Notes: a model not told the origin generated them from the sequence alone. A stretch of 64,000 nt of DNA from an uncultured Gammaproteobacteria bacterium (GCA_947259485.1 CAMYLU010000008.1:1-64000); one strand, 5' to 3'; counted from the stretch's first letter, positions 24,538 to 33,436 are shown. Program-made: numbers and translations.

Positions 24538-24659
24538 TGTCGTCCCGCGGCTTGACCGCGGGACCCAGTCCAACAATATCGCGCGTGGCGCGAACATTTA
24601 AAGTAGCTCTACGAGCGTGATATTTTAACTGGGCCCCGCGGTCAAGCCGCGGGGTGACA
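24538..24659. repeat. 122-bp palindromic element with 32-bp inverted arms
   Basis: Left arm 24538-24569 starts TGTCGTCCCGCGGCTTGACC and its near-perfect inverse occupies 24628-24659. The inner segment is also partly self-complementary (AATATCGCGCGT against ACGAGCGTGATATT), so the whole element can fold as one long hairpin. It has no coding frame. It looks like a small non-autonomous palindromic (MITE/REP-like) element inserted between the DMGDH-like gene and the CMD gene. Confidence 0.8.
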
Positions 24660-24676
24660 AGTATTGAGGGGTAAAA

Positions 24677-25057
24677 ATGGACAACGATTTATTTGAGAAA
24701 GGCCTGGCCAAGCGCAAGGGTACACTCGGCGCGGAATATGTTGAAAACAATCTGGCCGCGGCCGACGATTTCACGCGTCCGTTCCAGGAAGCGATGACCG
24801 CCTGGTGCTGGGGCTTTGGTTGGGGTGACGAAGTCATCGAACCGAAGACACGCTCGATGATGAACCTGGCGATGATCGGCGCCCTCGGCAAGATGCACGA
24901 ATGGGAAATTCACTGCCGTGGAGCGCTTAACAATGGCGTCAGCAAGGAAGAGATTCGTGCCATCATTCACGTGGTAGGAATTTACTGCGGTGTGCCGCAA
25001 TCGCTGGAATGTTTTCGCGTCGCACGCAAGGTGCTCGAGGAAGCTGGAGAGTTATAG
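24677..25057 (+). CDS. Carboxymuconolactone decarboxylase (CMD)-family protein
   Basis: 126 residues. All-helical CMD fold with the conserved MHEWEIHCRGALNNGVSKEE segment and the later AIIHVVGIYCGVP, which hold the Glu, Cys and His used as catalytic or redox residues in the family. Members are either ring-lactone decarboxylases or AhpD-like thiol peroxidases; a single Cys in each segment does not make a CxxC, so the peroxidase role is not supported. The ribosome-binding site is GAGGGG. Function in this cluster unknown. Confidence 0.82.
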   Translation: MDNDLFEKGLAKRKGTLGAEYVENNLAAADDFTRPFQEAMTAWCWGFGWGDEVIEPKTRSMMNLAMIGALGKMHEWEIHCRGALNNGVSKEEIRAIIHVVGIYCGVPQSLECFRVARKVLEEAGEL

Positions 25058-25236
25058 CAGGTTTTTTGTGCATGGCCTGAACCGGCGACTCTGACCCTAA
25101 TTCATCGAGCCTGTCGATAACCGGTTGATGGTCCCGGGGCGGACGGTTCTGACTGAGCTTAATATAGGGAAATGCGATCGGTCGCGCCAATATAATTTGT
25201 TTTACTGGCGAGGTTCAGAGAGGTAGATTAGCCAGC

Positions 25237-26355
25237 ATGAAAATTATCAAGATCAGCGTCTGGCAGCTGGACCTGCCGTTGCACAAGCCTTACTGGCTTT
25301 CCGGGGGACGTCTCAAGTTCGAGAAACTCGATTCGACCATCATTCGCATCGAAACCGACGAAGCTATATCGGGTTGGGGAGAGGGTTGTCCCTGGGGTGT
25401 GACTTACCTTCCAGCTTTCGGTAGAGGCATTCGTGCTGGTGTCGATGAGCTTGCGCCTTTACTGATAGGCCAGGACCCACGACAGCTCGATTCGATCAAC
25501 CGCCTTATGGACCTGGCTCTACCCGGGCATCCCTATGTCAAATCGGCGCTCGACATCGCCTGTTGGGATATTGCGGGCAAGTCAGCAGGATTGCCGGTCT
25601 GCGAACTACTCGGTGCACGCGAACCCGCACCGGTGCCGATCGCCTCGAGCGTATCTACGGGCCCACCACAGCAAATGCTGGACGAAGTCCAGCGCTTCCG
25701 CGATATGGGTTACCGCCTGCATTCCTGCAAGGTTGGCGCCGATGTGGTCATGGATATCGAGCGCATTAACCTGCTTGCTGCGAACGAGCGCCCCGGTGAA
25801 ATCATGTTTTACGATGCCAACCGTGCCTGGTTACCACGCGAGGCGATTACTGTATTGAATTCTATAGCCGGGGTCACCTCCTGGTTTGAGCAACCCTGCG
25901 AAACCCTTGATGAAATTGCCCAGGTGCGTCGGCAGACTCGTTACCCGATATGTATCGATGAAGGCCTGCATTCTATCGATGACCTGATTCGTATCCAGCG
26001 TGAAGGCATCGCCGAGCTGGTCAACATCAAGATCAACCGTGTGGGCGGACTGACCAAGGCGCGACGTATGCGTGATTTCTGCCTTGCCACCGGTATCACC
26101 ATGCTGGTAATGGATACGGGCGGTACCGTGCTTTCCGACACGGGCGTATCGCATTTCGCGCAGACGATACCGGCTTCATCCTGTCTCGGAGTCTGGTCCT
26201 GCCAGGAAATGGTCAGTGTCGATCCGGCACCGGGACAGGGCGTGCGCAATGTTGACGGCTGTTTCAGCGCGCCCGGTTTACCGGGCCTCGGGGTAGAGCC
26301 CGAGTTTGCGCTGCTCGGCGACCCGATCGCGATTTATGAAGAGGGATCTGCTTGA
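25237..26355 (+). CDS. cis-3-Hydroxy-L-proline dehydratase-like enolase-superfamily enzyme
   Basis: 372 residues. The N-terminal capping domain (PLHKPYWLSGGRLKFEKLDS) closely resembles, as I recall it, the characterised cis-3-hydroxy-L-proline dehydratase of Labrenzia. In the barrel the second-strand motif is S163-C-K165 (SxK) rather than the usual KxK, which that enzyme shares. Metal ligands are D193, E218 and D241 and the opposite base is K265 (NIKINRVGG). The reaction would yield 1-pyrroline-2-carboxylate. The neighbouring demethylation genes suggest a (hydroxy)proline betaine route. A proline-betaine epimerase is the main alternative. Confidence 0.72.
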   Translation: MKIIKISVWQLDLPLHKPYWLSGGRLKFEKLDSTIIRIETDEAISGWGEGCPWGVTYLPAFGRGIRAGVDELAPLLIGQDPRQLDSINRLMDLALPGHPYVKSALDIACWDIAGKSAGLPVCELLGAREPAPVPIASSVSTGPPQQMLDEVQRFRDMGYRLHSCKVGADVVMDIERINLLAANERPGEIMFYDANRAWLPREAITVLNSIAGVTSWFEQPCETLDEIAQVRRQTRYPICIDEGLHSIDDLIRIQREGIAELVNIKINRVGGLTKARRMRDFCLATGITMLVMDTGGTVLSDTGVSHFAQTIPASSCLGVWSCQEMVSVDPAPGQGVRNVDGCFSAPGLPGLGVEPEFALLGDPIAIYEEGSA

Positions 26356-26380
26356 CCCGCGGCGATCTTCCACCCCTGGA

Positions 26381-27238
26381 CTAAATCGATTGCCAGACCT
26401 GGTAGAGTTCTGGGTCGGCCAGGATGTCGCGCAGGGCATCGTCGAGAATGGTTGCCCAGCGCTCCGCGCCCGCCTCGGTATTAACAAGGTCCTGGCGTAT
26501 CTCGATCGAAACATGGGGTATCCCGGAGGCCTCGGCGTGATGATCGATGGTGTAGTCCGCGGGATGCTTGCCCGAGTAAGGTTCGTTGTCACCGATGTTG
26601 AATCCGTCGGGATGCGCACGCAAATTGGCCATCAGCGGCACTGGAATCCGCGGGTCCTTGTCCCATAGAATACCGGCGTGCCAGGGGCGGACAAACCCCG
26701 CCATTTGTGGTGTAAAACTGTGTATCGATATGAACGCCGGCACCACCTTTTTTTCCCTGAAGCCGTGCAGCATCATGTCGATAGCCTTCCGGTATGGTGT
26801 GTAAAAGCTGTGGATGCGCTGATTACGATGCTCATACGACATGTTTTGATTGCCAGGGATGGGCGTGTCGTCACTGACATCCGGCATCACGCTTGCGTCC
26901 TCGAGGCTGCGGTTGAGGTCGACGACCAGCCGCGAGTAACCCGCCAGTACGGCCGGCGCATCGAGATGCTGCGACAGGTGGTGGACTAGCTTTCGAGTGC
27001 CGATATCGTAGGCAATATGCTGTTCGAGCAGGGTCTCATCGAGGCCGAGATTACCGAGCGCGCGTGGAATAACGGGGCTTACGTGATCCCCGACCAGCAG
27101 GACCTGGCCCCGGCCCTTTTCATTGATAATGCTATATGGTGGAGGATCCCCGGGTCCGATCATGGTTTCAATCTGGTTCATGTGTCCGATAAGTTTAGGT
27201 GTAATTGCTGCACCGGTCCGCGACGCTGCGGAAATCAT
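26381..27238 (-). CDS. N-formylglutamate amidohydrolase-family protein
   Basis: 285 residues. The family is recognised from LLVGDHVSPVIPRAL, the SRLVVDLNR segment, ISIHSFTPQM and the C-terminal HVSIEIRQDLV. Members hydrolyse N-formyl-L-glutamate to glutamate and formate (histidine degradation) or related N-acyl substrates. The start at 27238 is supported by AGGGAG seven bases upstream. It is convergent with the enolase-superfamily gene and divergent from the oxygenase gene. No histidine-utilisation genes are nearby, so the substrate is open. Confidence 0.82.
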   Translation of the reverse strand: MISAASRTGAAITPKLIGHMNQIETMIGPGDPPPYSIINEKGRGQVLLVGDHVSPVIPRALGNLGLDETLLEQHIAYDIGTRKLVHHLSQHLDAPAVLAGYSRLVVDLNRSLEDASVMPDVSDDTPIPGNQNMSYEHRNQRIHSFYTPYRKAIDMMLHGFREKKVVPAFISIHSFTPQMAGFVRPWHAGILWDKDPRIPVPLMANLRAHPDGFNIGDNEPYSGKHPADYTIDHHAEASGIPHVSIEIRQDLVNTEAGAERWATILDDALRDILADPELYQVWQSI

Positions 27239-27429
27239 AAAGACTCCCTTTGCGTGGGTCCAGTGGTCACCGTCAATTGATTACCACGTTCGAGGCTGCG
27301 CCGGGTTCTGTAGCAGATGAGTGGAATAGTATGACGCAGTGGTTTTCAGATTCCGATGAATCCCGTTTTACGAAAGCAAACACAAACCATATACTGCTAC
27401 GAATCACATTTGCCCGAGTGAAAAACAGT

Positions 27430-28455
27430 ATGATCCACGGTAAACAGGATTTCGATAAGGATCCGGTCGCGCGGCAAGCGTCGATAGCGGATCAGGTACC
27501 GATTATCGATATTACGGAATTGCTGGTCGATTCAAATAGTGCTGCTGCCAGGGATGCTATTGATAAAATCGCGTCCGCCTGCAGTAGCTGGGGTTTCTTC
27601 CAGGTTATCAATCATGGTATTACGACCGAACTGGTCGATGATGTCTGGCGGCAAACACGCGCATTTTTTGCGCTGCCGAGCGAAATCAAGATGTCGGTGT
27701 TGCGCAACAAGGAAAATCCCTGGGGTTTTTATGATAACGAGCTCACCAAGAACCAGCGGGACAAGAAGGAAGTTTTCGATTTTACCAGCGCCGGGGTCGA
27801 TCCGATCTACGGTCAGTCCAATCGCTGGCCTGCCAACCAGGATGCCTTTAAAGTCACCATGGAGGATTATTTCGATGCCTGCACCAACCTGTCTCTGAAG
27901 TTGCTGGAAGCTTTTTGTATCGGGCTCGATTTGCCCGCCGACTACATGCATGGCGACTTTGCCACCAATCACACGGGTTTCCTGCGACTGAATTATTACC
28001 CGGTGCAGGACCCGCTGGCGGATTCCAGCGAAGCGCATCAGCCGATTGCTGATCTCGGGGTACACCATCATACCGATGCTGGTGCGCTGACCGTGTTGAT
28101 CCAGGACGACATCGGCGGTCTGCAGGTGCACCGTGACGGTTACTGGTACGATATTCCTCCCGTACCCGGTGCCATGGTGATCAATACCGGTGACATGATG
28201 CAGGTCTGGTCGAACGATATTTATCATGCGCCCGTGCATCGGGTGCTGGCGATGGAGTCCCGCGATCGCTACAGCCTGCCGTTTTTCTTTAATCCCGCCG
28301 CCAGCGCGAAAGTTGCTCCGCTGCCAACCGTGTTTGATGAACGGCACCCAAGTCACTACCACAGCATTCACTGGGCTGAATTTCGTGGCAAGCGCTCCGA
28401 TGGTGATTTCGCAGACTACGGCACCGAAGTGCAGATCTCTCAGTTCAGAAAATGA
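27430..28455 (+). CDS. Isopenicillin N synthase-like Fe(II)/2-oxoglutarate-type oxygenase
   Basis: 341 residues from the ATG at 27430; an upstream frame to 27250 shows no family similarity. N-terminal DIOX_N domain (VPIIDITELL), then the double-stranded beta-helix with the iron ligands HHTDAGAL (HxD) and the distal His in HAPVHRVLA, and the RYSLPFFF motif (RxS) that binds the co-substrate carboxylate. It probably hydroxylates or desaturates a small molecule; the substrate is unknown. It lies in the accessory catabolic stretch and may act on the same compound class as its neighbours. Confidence 0.82.
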   Translation: MIHGKQDFDKDPVARQASIADQVPIIDITELLVDSNSAAARDAIDKIASACSSWGFFQVINHGITTELVDDVWRQTRAFFALPSEIKMSVLRNKENPWGFYDNELTKNQRDKKEVFDFTSAGVDPIYGQSNRWPANQDAFKVTMEDYFDACTNLSLKLLEAFCIGLDLPADYMHGDFATNHTGFLRLNYYPVQDPLADSSEAHQPIADLGVHHHTDAGALTVLIQDDIGGLQVHRDGYWYDIPPVPGAMVINTGDMMQVWSNDIYHAPVHRVLAMESRDRYSLPFFFNPAASAKVAPLPTVFDERHPSHYHSIHWAEFRGKRSDGDFADYGTEVQISQFRK

Positions 28456-28497
28456 AATAGAACCCCCTTACCCGGGGATTCGACACCGATTAGAGCA

Positions 28498-28989
28498 ATG
28501 AGTCGATACCGCCCACCCGGCCCCAGCAAATCGCCCTATATCACCTCCGAGGGCATGCGTGTCCTGCTATCCGAACAAAAGTCGCTGTGGTTGAAGCGCC
28601 GCGAAGTCGTCGCGGCTCTGTCGGCGGCGGCTGCCGAGGGTGATCGCTCGGAGAATGCCGAGTATATCTATCGCAAGAAAGAACTGCGCGAAATCGATCG
28701 TCGGATTCGTTACCTGCAAAAACGCCTGCCCGAGTTAAATGTTGTGGATCAAAAGCCAGCAAGCTCGGAGCGGGTTTTTTTCGGTGCCACGGTCGAACTT
28801 GAGGATCAGAACGAGGTGGCAGTCACTTATCGCATTGTCGGCCCCGACGAATTCGATCGCGAAGAAAGCTATATCAGCGTCGACTCGCCGCTAGCGCGTT
28901 CGTTGCTGAAGCGGGATCTGGGTGACGAGGTCGAAGTCGAAGTGCCCAGCGGGCGACTGGTTTACACTATTACCGAGATTAGTTACTGA
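28498..28989 (+). CDS. greB: Transcription elongation factor GreB
   Basis: 163 residues. N-terminal coiled coil (about 15-80) with the acidic tip GDRSENAEYIY, which enters the RNA polymerase secondary channel and stimulates cleavage of backtracked transcripts, followed by the FKBP-like C-terminal domain (GDEVEVEVPSG). The basic, proline-rich N-terminus (MSRYRPPGPSKS) is more GreB- than GreA-like. A housekeeping gene among catabolic genes; 16 nt separate its stop from the next enolase-superfamily gene. Confidence 0.92.
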   Translation: MSRYRPPGPSKSPYITSEGMRVLLSEQKSLWLKRREVVAALSAAAAEGDRSENAEYIYRKKELREIDRRIRYLQKRLPELNVVDQKPASSERVFFGATVELEDQNEVAVTYRIVGPDEFDREESYISVDSPLARSLLKRDLGDEVEVEVPSGRLVYTITEISY

Positions 28990-29005
28990 GCGAGTGGTCG
29001 ATAGG

Positions 29006-30088
29006 ATGAAGATTACAAGGTTCAAGACAACCCTGGTCGATGTGCCACTGGAGCGGCCGATTGCAACCTCGATACACCAGATCAAAAGCGTGGGCTATGT
29101 ACTGCTTGAACTCGAAACCGACCAGGGGTTGATCGGTGAAAGTTGTGTAATGACGTTAAATGCAGTGCGGCTCAAGGCGTTGCACGAAATGTTGCTCGGT
29201 TTCGCGCACCAGGTCGAGGGACGCGACCCGCATTTTGTCGCCGCAATCTGGCAGGACATCTGGAATGAATTGAACCCGATCGGACACAAGGGCTTTTCCA
29301 TCGCCGCACTTACCGCAATCGATATCGCTTGCTGGGACCTGGTGGGAAAGGCTGCCGGGTTACCGTTGCACAAGGTTTTCGGCGCCTGCCGCGAACATGT
29401 TAAGACTTACGCCAGTGGGGGGCTTTGGTTATCCCAGTCGATCGATGACCTGGTTGAAGAGGCCGCTGTACTGATCGATACGGGATTCCGTGCAATGAAG
29501 ATCCGCCTGGGCAAGCCAACCGTGAGCGAAGATGTCGAACGCGTGGCCGCGGTGCGTGATGCTATAGGTCCGGGGATCGAGTTGCTCGCTGATGCCAACC
29601 AGGCGCTCACGGTGAAGCAGGCTATTCGTCTCGGACGTGAGCTCGAGAAATTTAATCTCGCCTGGTTCGAGGAACCGGTGGTCTACCATAATCTCGTCGG
29701 TTGTGCCGAGGTACGAGCGACGCTCGATACACCGATTGCAGCGGGTGAAACCGAGTACACACACCTTGGTATGCGCGATATTCTCGAATCCGGCGCGGTG
29801 GATGTGTTGATGCCGGATTTGCAACGCATTGGGGGTTTAAGCGAAATGCGCCGGGTCGCGGCGCTGGCCGCCGCTTATGAAATTCCGATTTCAACGCATA
29901 TCTTCACCGAGTACAGCCTGTGTATTGCCGGCAGCGAGTCTAACTGTATTTCAGTTGAACACATGCCCTGGTGTGCCCCGTTGTTTAACGAGTCGATGGA
30001 GCTTGCAGAGGGCATGATTACCCTTCCCGAGCGCCCCGGCACCGGCTTTAGTTTTGACAAAACCACGATAAAGCGCTTTAGTGTTTGA
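29006..30088 (+). CDS. Mandelate racemase-subgroup enolase-superfamily enzyme
   Basis: 360 residues from the ATG at 29006; a longer frame runs back inside greB. The capping domain is followed by a barrel with KIR (KxR) on strand 2, metal ligands in LLADANQA (Asp), WFEEPV (Glu) and IAAGETEY (Glu), and a mandelate-racemase-type Asp/His dyad (MPDLQRIGG and STHIFTEYS). The family abstracts a proton alpha to a carboxylate and then dehydrates or racemises acid sugars or hydroxy acids. Substrate unknown. It differs from the 25.2-kb paralogue in catalytic motifs. Confidence 0.85.
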   Translation: MKITRFKTTLVDVPLERPIATSIHQIKSVGYVLLELETDQGLIGESCVMTLNAVRLKALHEMLLGFAHQVEGRDPHFVAAIWQDIWNELNPIGHKGFSIAALTAIDIACWDLVGKAAGLPLHKVFGACREHVKTYASGGLWLSQSIDDLVEEAAVLIDTGFRAMKIRLGKPTVSEDVERVAAVRDAIGPGIELLADANQALTVKQAIRLGRELEKFNLAWFEEPVVYHNLVGCAEVRATLDTPIAAGETEYTHLGMRDILESGAVDVLMPDLQRIGGLSEMRRVAALAAAYEIPISTHIFTEYSLCIAGSESNCISVEHMPWCAPLFNESMELAEGMITLPERPGTGFSFDKTTIKRFSV

Positions 30089-30090
30089 CT

Positions 30091-32292
30091 ATGGGGGTAC
30101 CAGACACGACCAAATTGCTCTTCCGGGGGATGGCACAGCTGTTGTTTTTTTCCGTGATGTTGCTTTGCCTGAATCCGGCAAATGCCTATCTCAATCGCAG
30201 TTACAGCACCCTTGAAGAATCCAGGCCCTTCAATGGCGACTTCGTCGATATTCTGGGCTCGGGAAAATTACGTATTCTTCTGACGCGTGATTTTTCGAGC
30301 GTCGACTACCTGCCGCGTCGGGCTTCACCTTTGGCCGAGCAGCAGCGTATCGCCGAGGAGTTCGCACTGTCGCACGGACTGATTCCGGAACTGGTTATCG
30401 TCGATAATTTCTCCAAGCTGATTCCGGCACTGGAGGCGGGCCTGGGCGACATTATTGTCGATAACCTGACGATCAATGATCAGCGGCTGGAAAAGATTTC
30501 CTTCTCGGTGCCGGTCGATCACGTCAACGAACAGGTGATCGTCGCCAGAACCAATAAATCTTTACAGCGGGTACGTGACCTGAATGGCAAACGAGTCATG
30601 GTAAGTCGCGACACAACCTTCTGGCATGCGCTCACCTGGCTCAAGGATAATCGATACTCCGAGATTGAAATTCTGGAAACACCCGATGGAATCCAAAACG
30701 AAGCCGTACTCGACGAGCTGGCAGCCGGCGAAATAGATGCCACGATTATGGACAGTAACCTGGTCGAAATTTACAAATCTTTTCGCGACGATATCAGGGT
30801 GGCGACCAACTTCAGCAGCCAGCGTGATATCGGCTGGGGCGTGCGTAAAAATGCACCGCGGCTGGTCAGCGAAATCAATCGTTATTTACAGCTTGAATTC
30901 CAGGTCGAGGATCATGACAAGCAATTTACCGGTGATTTCGACCAGATCAGGAAACGCCGGGTTCTGCGAGTGTTGCTGCGTAACAACGCGGCCTCATATT
31001 TTCTCTACCGCGGGGAGTTGATGGGCTTCGAATACGAGCTTGCACGGGAATTTGCCGATTATCATGGATTGCGCCTGGAGGTTGTAGTGCCGCCAGGCTA
31101 CCAGGAATTAACGACCTGGTTGCTGGAGGGCAAGGCTGACATTGCGATGGGATTTCTCAAGCCTGATGATCTGCAGCGTGGGCTCGGCATTGATTATTCC
31201 GATCCCTATCACTACGCGAAACAACATATCGTGGTGCACAAAGACGATAGCGCAGTCTCTTTGGCTGACCTCGATGATCAAACTATTTCCGTGCGCTCTC
31301 GCAGCCACTACTGGAAAAGTCTCTCGCGCTTACAAAATGGAGGAGCGGGTTTCAGCCTGCGCGCCACCGACGATGATGTCGAGACCGAGTATTTGATTCA
31401 ACAGGTAGGGCACGGCAAGTACCAGGCAACCATGGCCGATGAACATTTGCTCAATATTGAACTTGCCAAATCGATTCCGGTTCGTTCGGCTCATACATTA
31501 GAGTTGGAAGTCCCGCACTCGATTGCGTTACGTAAACGTAACCCTGGATTGAAGCAAGCGCTCGACGAGTTTGTCAAACGCATTTACAAAAGCGAGTTCT
31601 ATAACGTTACCTACCTGGAGTATTTCAAGAACAGGGGCTCGGTGCAGCGCCTGGCACGTGGGCGTATCGTCGATCCCTTGACGGGGCAGATCTCGCCTTA
31701 CGATGAACTGGTGCGCAAGTATTCCGATCGCTATGGATTCGACTGGCGACTGGTAACCGCGCAGATGTACCAGGAAAGCAAATTCGATCCCGGGGCGAAA
31801 TCACATATCGGTGCCAGGGGCTTGATGCAATTAATGCCGCGCACCGCCAAGGAAATGGGGGTCAAAGACATCAGTGATCCCGCCAGCAGTATTCGCGGCG
31901 GGGTCAAGTATCTCGACTGGCTGCGTGATCGTTTCGATGCTGACCTGGCGATATCTGATCGGCTCTGGTTTACGCTCGCCGCTTACAACGCGGGTGCGGG
32001 CCATGTACATGATGCGCGCCGCCTTGCCGGGCAGTTGGGGCATGATCCGGATCGCTGGTTTGGGCACACCGAGCAGGCGATGCTGTTGCTCGAGAAAAAA
32101 CAATACGCTAAAAAAGCACGCTACGGTTACGTCAATGGAAGTGAACCGGTCAATTACGTTCGCGACATCAAGCAGCGCTTCGAGGCTTACGTTGACCTCA
32201 GTCGGGATGTGGCTATGACATCGCCAGGGCTTTCAGGTCGGTTGCCGGATCGGCGACTTGCGCAGCTGTTGGATGTTTTCCTGCCTCGATAA
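30091..32292 (+). CDS. mltF: MltF-like lytic transglycosylase with two solute-binding domains
   Basis: 733 residues from the ATG at 30091 (a TTG six bases earlier is possible). An N-terminal signal or anchor (hydrophobic about 12-30) is followed by two tandem SBP_bac_3 domains (about 50-280 and 290-510) and a C-terminal SLT domain with the catalytic Glu in QMYQESKFDPGAKS and GARGLMQLMP. MltF proteins cleave peptidoglycan from the outer membrane; the SBP domains are regulatory. A duplicated SBP domain is unusual, as E. coli MltF has one. The last 80 nt overlap the convergent ferredoxin reductase gene. Confidence 0.82.
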   Translation: MGVPDTTKLLFRGMAQLLFFSVMLLCLNPANAYLNRSYSTLEESRPFNGDFVDILGSGKLRILLTRDFSSVDYLPRRASPLAEQQRIAEEFALSHGLIPELVIVDNFSKLIPALEAGLGDIIVDNLTINDQRLEKISFSVPVDHVNEQVIVARTNKSLQRVRDLNGKRVMVSRDTTFWHALTWLKDNRYSEIEILETPDGIQNEAVLDELAAGEIDATIMDSNLVEIYKSFRDDIRVATNFSSQRDIGWGVRKNAPRLVSEINRYLQLEFQVEDHDKQFTGDFDQIRKRRVLRVLLRNNAASYFLYRGELMGFEYELAREFADYHGLRLEVVVPPGYQELTTWLLEGKADIAMGFLKPDDLQRGLGIDYSDPYHYAKQHIVVHKDDSAVSLADLDDQTISVRSRSHYWKSLSRLQNGGAGFSLRATDDDVETEYLIQQVGHGKYQATMADEHLLNIELAKSIPVRSAHTLELEVPHSIALRKRNPGLKQALDEFVKRIYKSEFYNVTYLEYFKNRGSVQRLARGRIVDPLTGQISPYDELVRKYSDRYGFDWRLVTAQMYQESKFDPGAKSHIGARGLMQLMPRTAKEMGVKDISDPASSIRGGVKYLDWLRDRFDADLAISDRLWFTLAAYNAGAGHVHDARRLAGQLGHDPDRWFGHTEQAMLLLEKKQYAKKARYGYVNGSEPVNYVRDIKQRFEAYVDLSRDVAMTSPGLSGRLPDRRLAQLLDVFLPR

Positions 32293-33433
32293 TTTTCCTG
32301 CCGAAGGCATACGATTTGGGTTCATTCATCGAATCGATCGCGAGTAATTCGGCATCGCGGTAATACCAGACCGACATGCTCGAAGCGTTGGCGCCGGGAC
32401 GAATCACCGTATGATTGTGTCCCTGGTTGAGGCCGACAATTTGTAACTTGCAATCGTATTGGTCTGACCAGAACCAGGGCAGGGCCGTATAGGTCACCGC
32501 TTCTCCGGCCAATACCCGTGCCACCAGGTCGCCCTGGTCAGCGGCGTTCTGTACCGACTCAAGCCGAATCTGCTGCCCGTTACGAAAAAAGCTGGTGCAG
32601 TCGCCGGCGGCATAAATACCCGGATCGGAAGTCTGGCAGATTTCGTTTACACGGATTCCGTTGTCGCAATCAAGGCCTGCTGCCTGCCCGAGCTCCGTAT
32701 TGGGACTGCTGCCGATTCCGATCAGTACCAGGTCGGCATCGATTACTTCGCCCGATTCCAGCTCCGCACCACGAACTGCACCGTCTTCACTCAGCAGCCT
32801 GGTCATACGAACCGATTCCCGCAGGTCTACACCGTGCCCGCTATGCAGGTCACGAAAATAATTCGATGTTTCCGCGGCAGCGACGCGTTGCAGGATACGA
32901 TCGGCCAATTCAAGCACCGTGACTTCGAGACCTAGCTGGCGGCTGGTCGCTGCCGCTTCGAGCCCGATATAGCCACCGCCGACAATAAGCAGCTTGCGGC
33001 CAGCCTGGAATTGGGGCGACATCTTATCGATGTCGGCAATACTGCGCAGCGTAAACACGCTGTCGAGGGTACCGCCGATATCGGCGGGCAGGCTACGAGC
33101 ACTGGCGCCGGTACACAGCAGCAATTTATCGTATTCGATGGACTCCCCGTCATTAGTGATGATTTTCTTAAGGTCACGATCGATAGAGTTAATACGGGTA
33201 TCGAAACGCAACTCGACCGCCTGGTCTGCATACCATTCCAGTGGGCGGATGAACAGGCGTTCGCGTTCGAGTGCTCCGAGCAGGTATTTCTTGGACAGCG
33301 GCGGGCGCTGGTAAGGTGGGTGTGCTTCGTCACCGATCAGCAATACGGGTTGTTGGCTACCGAGCGTCACGTGTCGCGAAATAAATGAGGCTGCCGCCTG
33401 ACCCGCACCAACAATAACGATTGGGGCGGCCAA
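32213..33433 (-). CDS. FAD/NAD(P)-dependent ferredoxin reductase
   Basis: 406 residues of the putidaredoxin/rhodocoxin-reductase class. It has the N-terminal FAD motif IVGAGQAAASFISR, the NAD-binding GGGYIGLEAAA (about 153-163), the second FAD motif YAAGDCTSFF and a reductase C-terminal domain ending in DPATDLKAL, as in the family. It transfers electrons from NAD(P)H to a [2Fe-2S] ferredoxin. The ferredoxin gene lies 3 nt upstream in the same operon. Plausible electron donor for the Rieske oxygenase at 20-21 kb. Confidence 0.9.
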   Translation of the reverse strand: MAAPIVIVGAGQAAASFISRHVTLGSQQPVLLIGDEAHPPYQRPPLSKKYLLGALERERLFIRPLEWYADQAVELRFDTRINSIDRDLKKIITNDGESIEYDKLLLCTGASARSLPADIGGTLDSVFTLRSIADIDKMSPQFQAGRKLLIVGGGYIGLEAAATSRQLGLEVTVLELADRILQRVAAAETSNYFRDLHSGHGVDLRESVRMTRLLSEDGAVRGAELESGEVIDADLVLIGIGSSPNTELGQAAGLDCDNGIRVNEICQTSDPGIYAAGDCTSFFRNGQQIRLESVQNAADQGDLVARVLAGEAVTYTALPWFWSDQYDCKLQIVGLNQGHNHTVIRPGANASSMSVWYYRDAELLAIDSMNEPKSYAFGRKIIEAGKHPTAAQVADPATDLKALAMS

Positions 33434-33436
33434 GGT

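Noticed and set aside
18554-24659. CRISPR array made of the GC-rich repeats
   Set aside because: The two elements are different sequences, occur once each, and lack regular spacers; no cas genes are present.
25058-25236. Region between the CMD gene and the enolase-superfamily gene as a gene remnant
   Set aside because: Both strands show only short frames without recognisable similarity; I see no clear promoter or repeat.
27532-28371. 279-codon minus-strand frame opposite the Fe(II) oxygenase gene
   Set aside because: The opposite strand encodes all iron and co-substrate ligands of the oxygenase; this frame has no family similarity.
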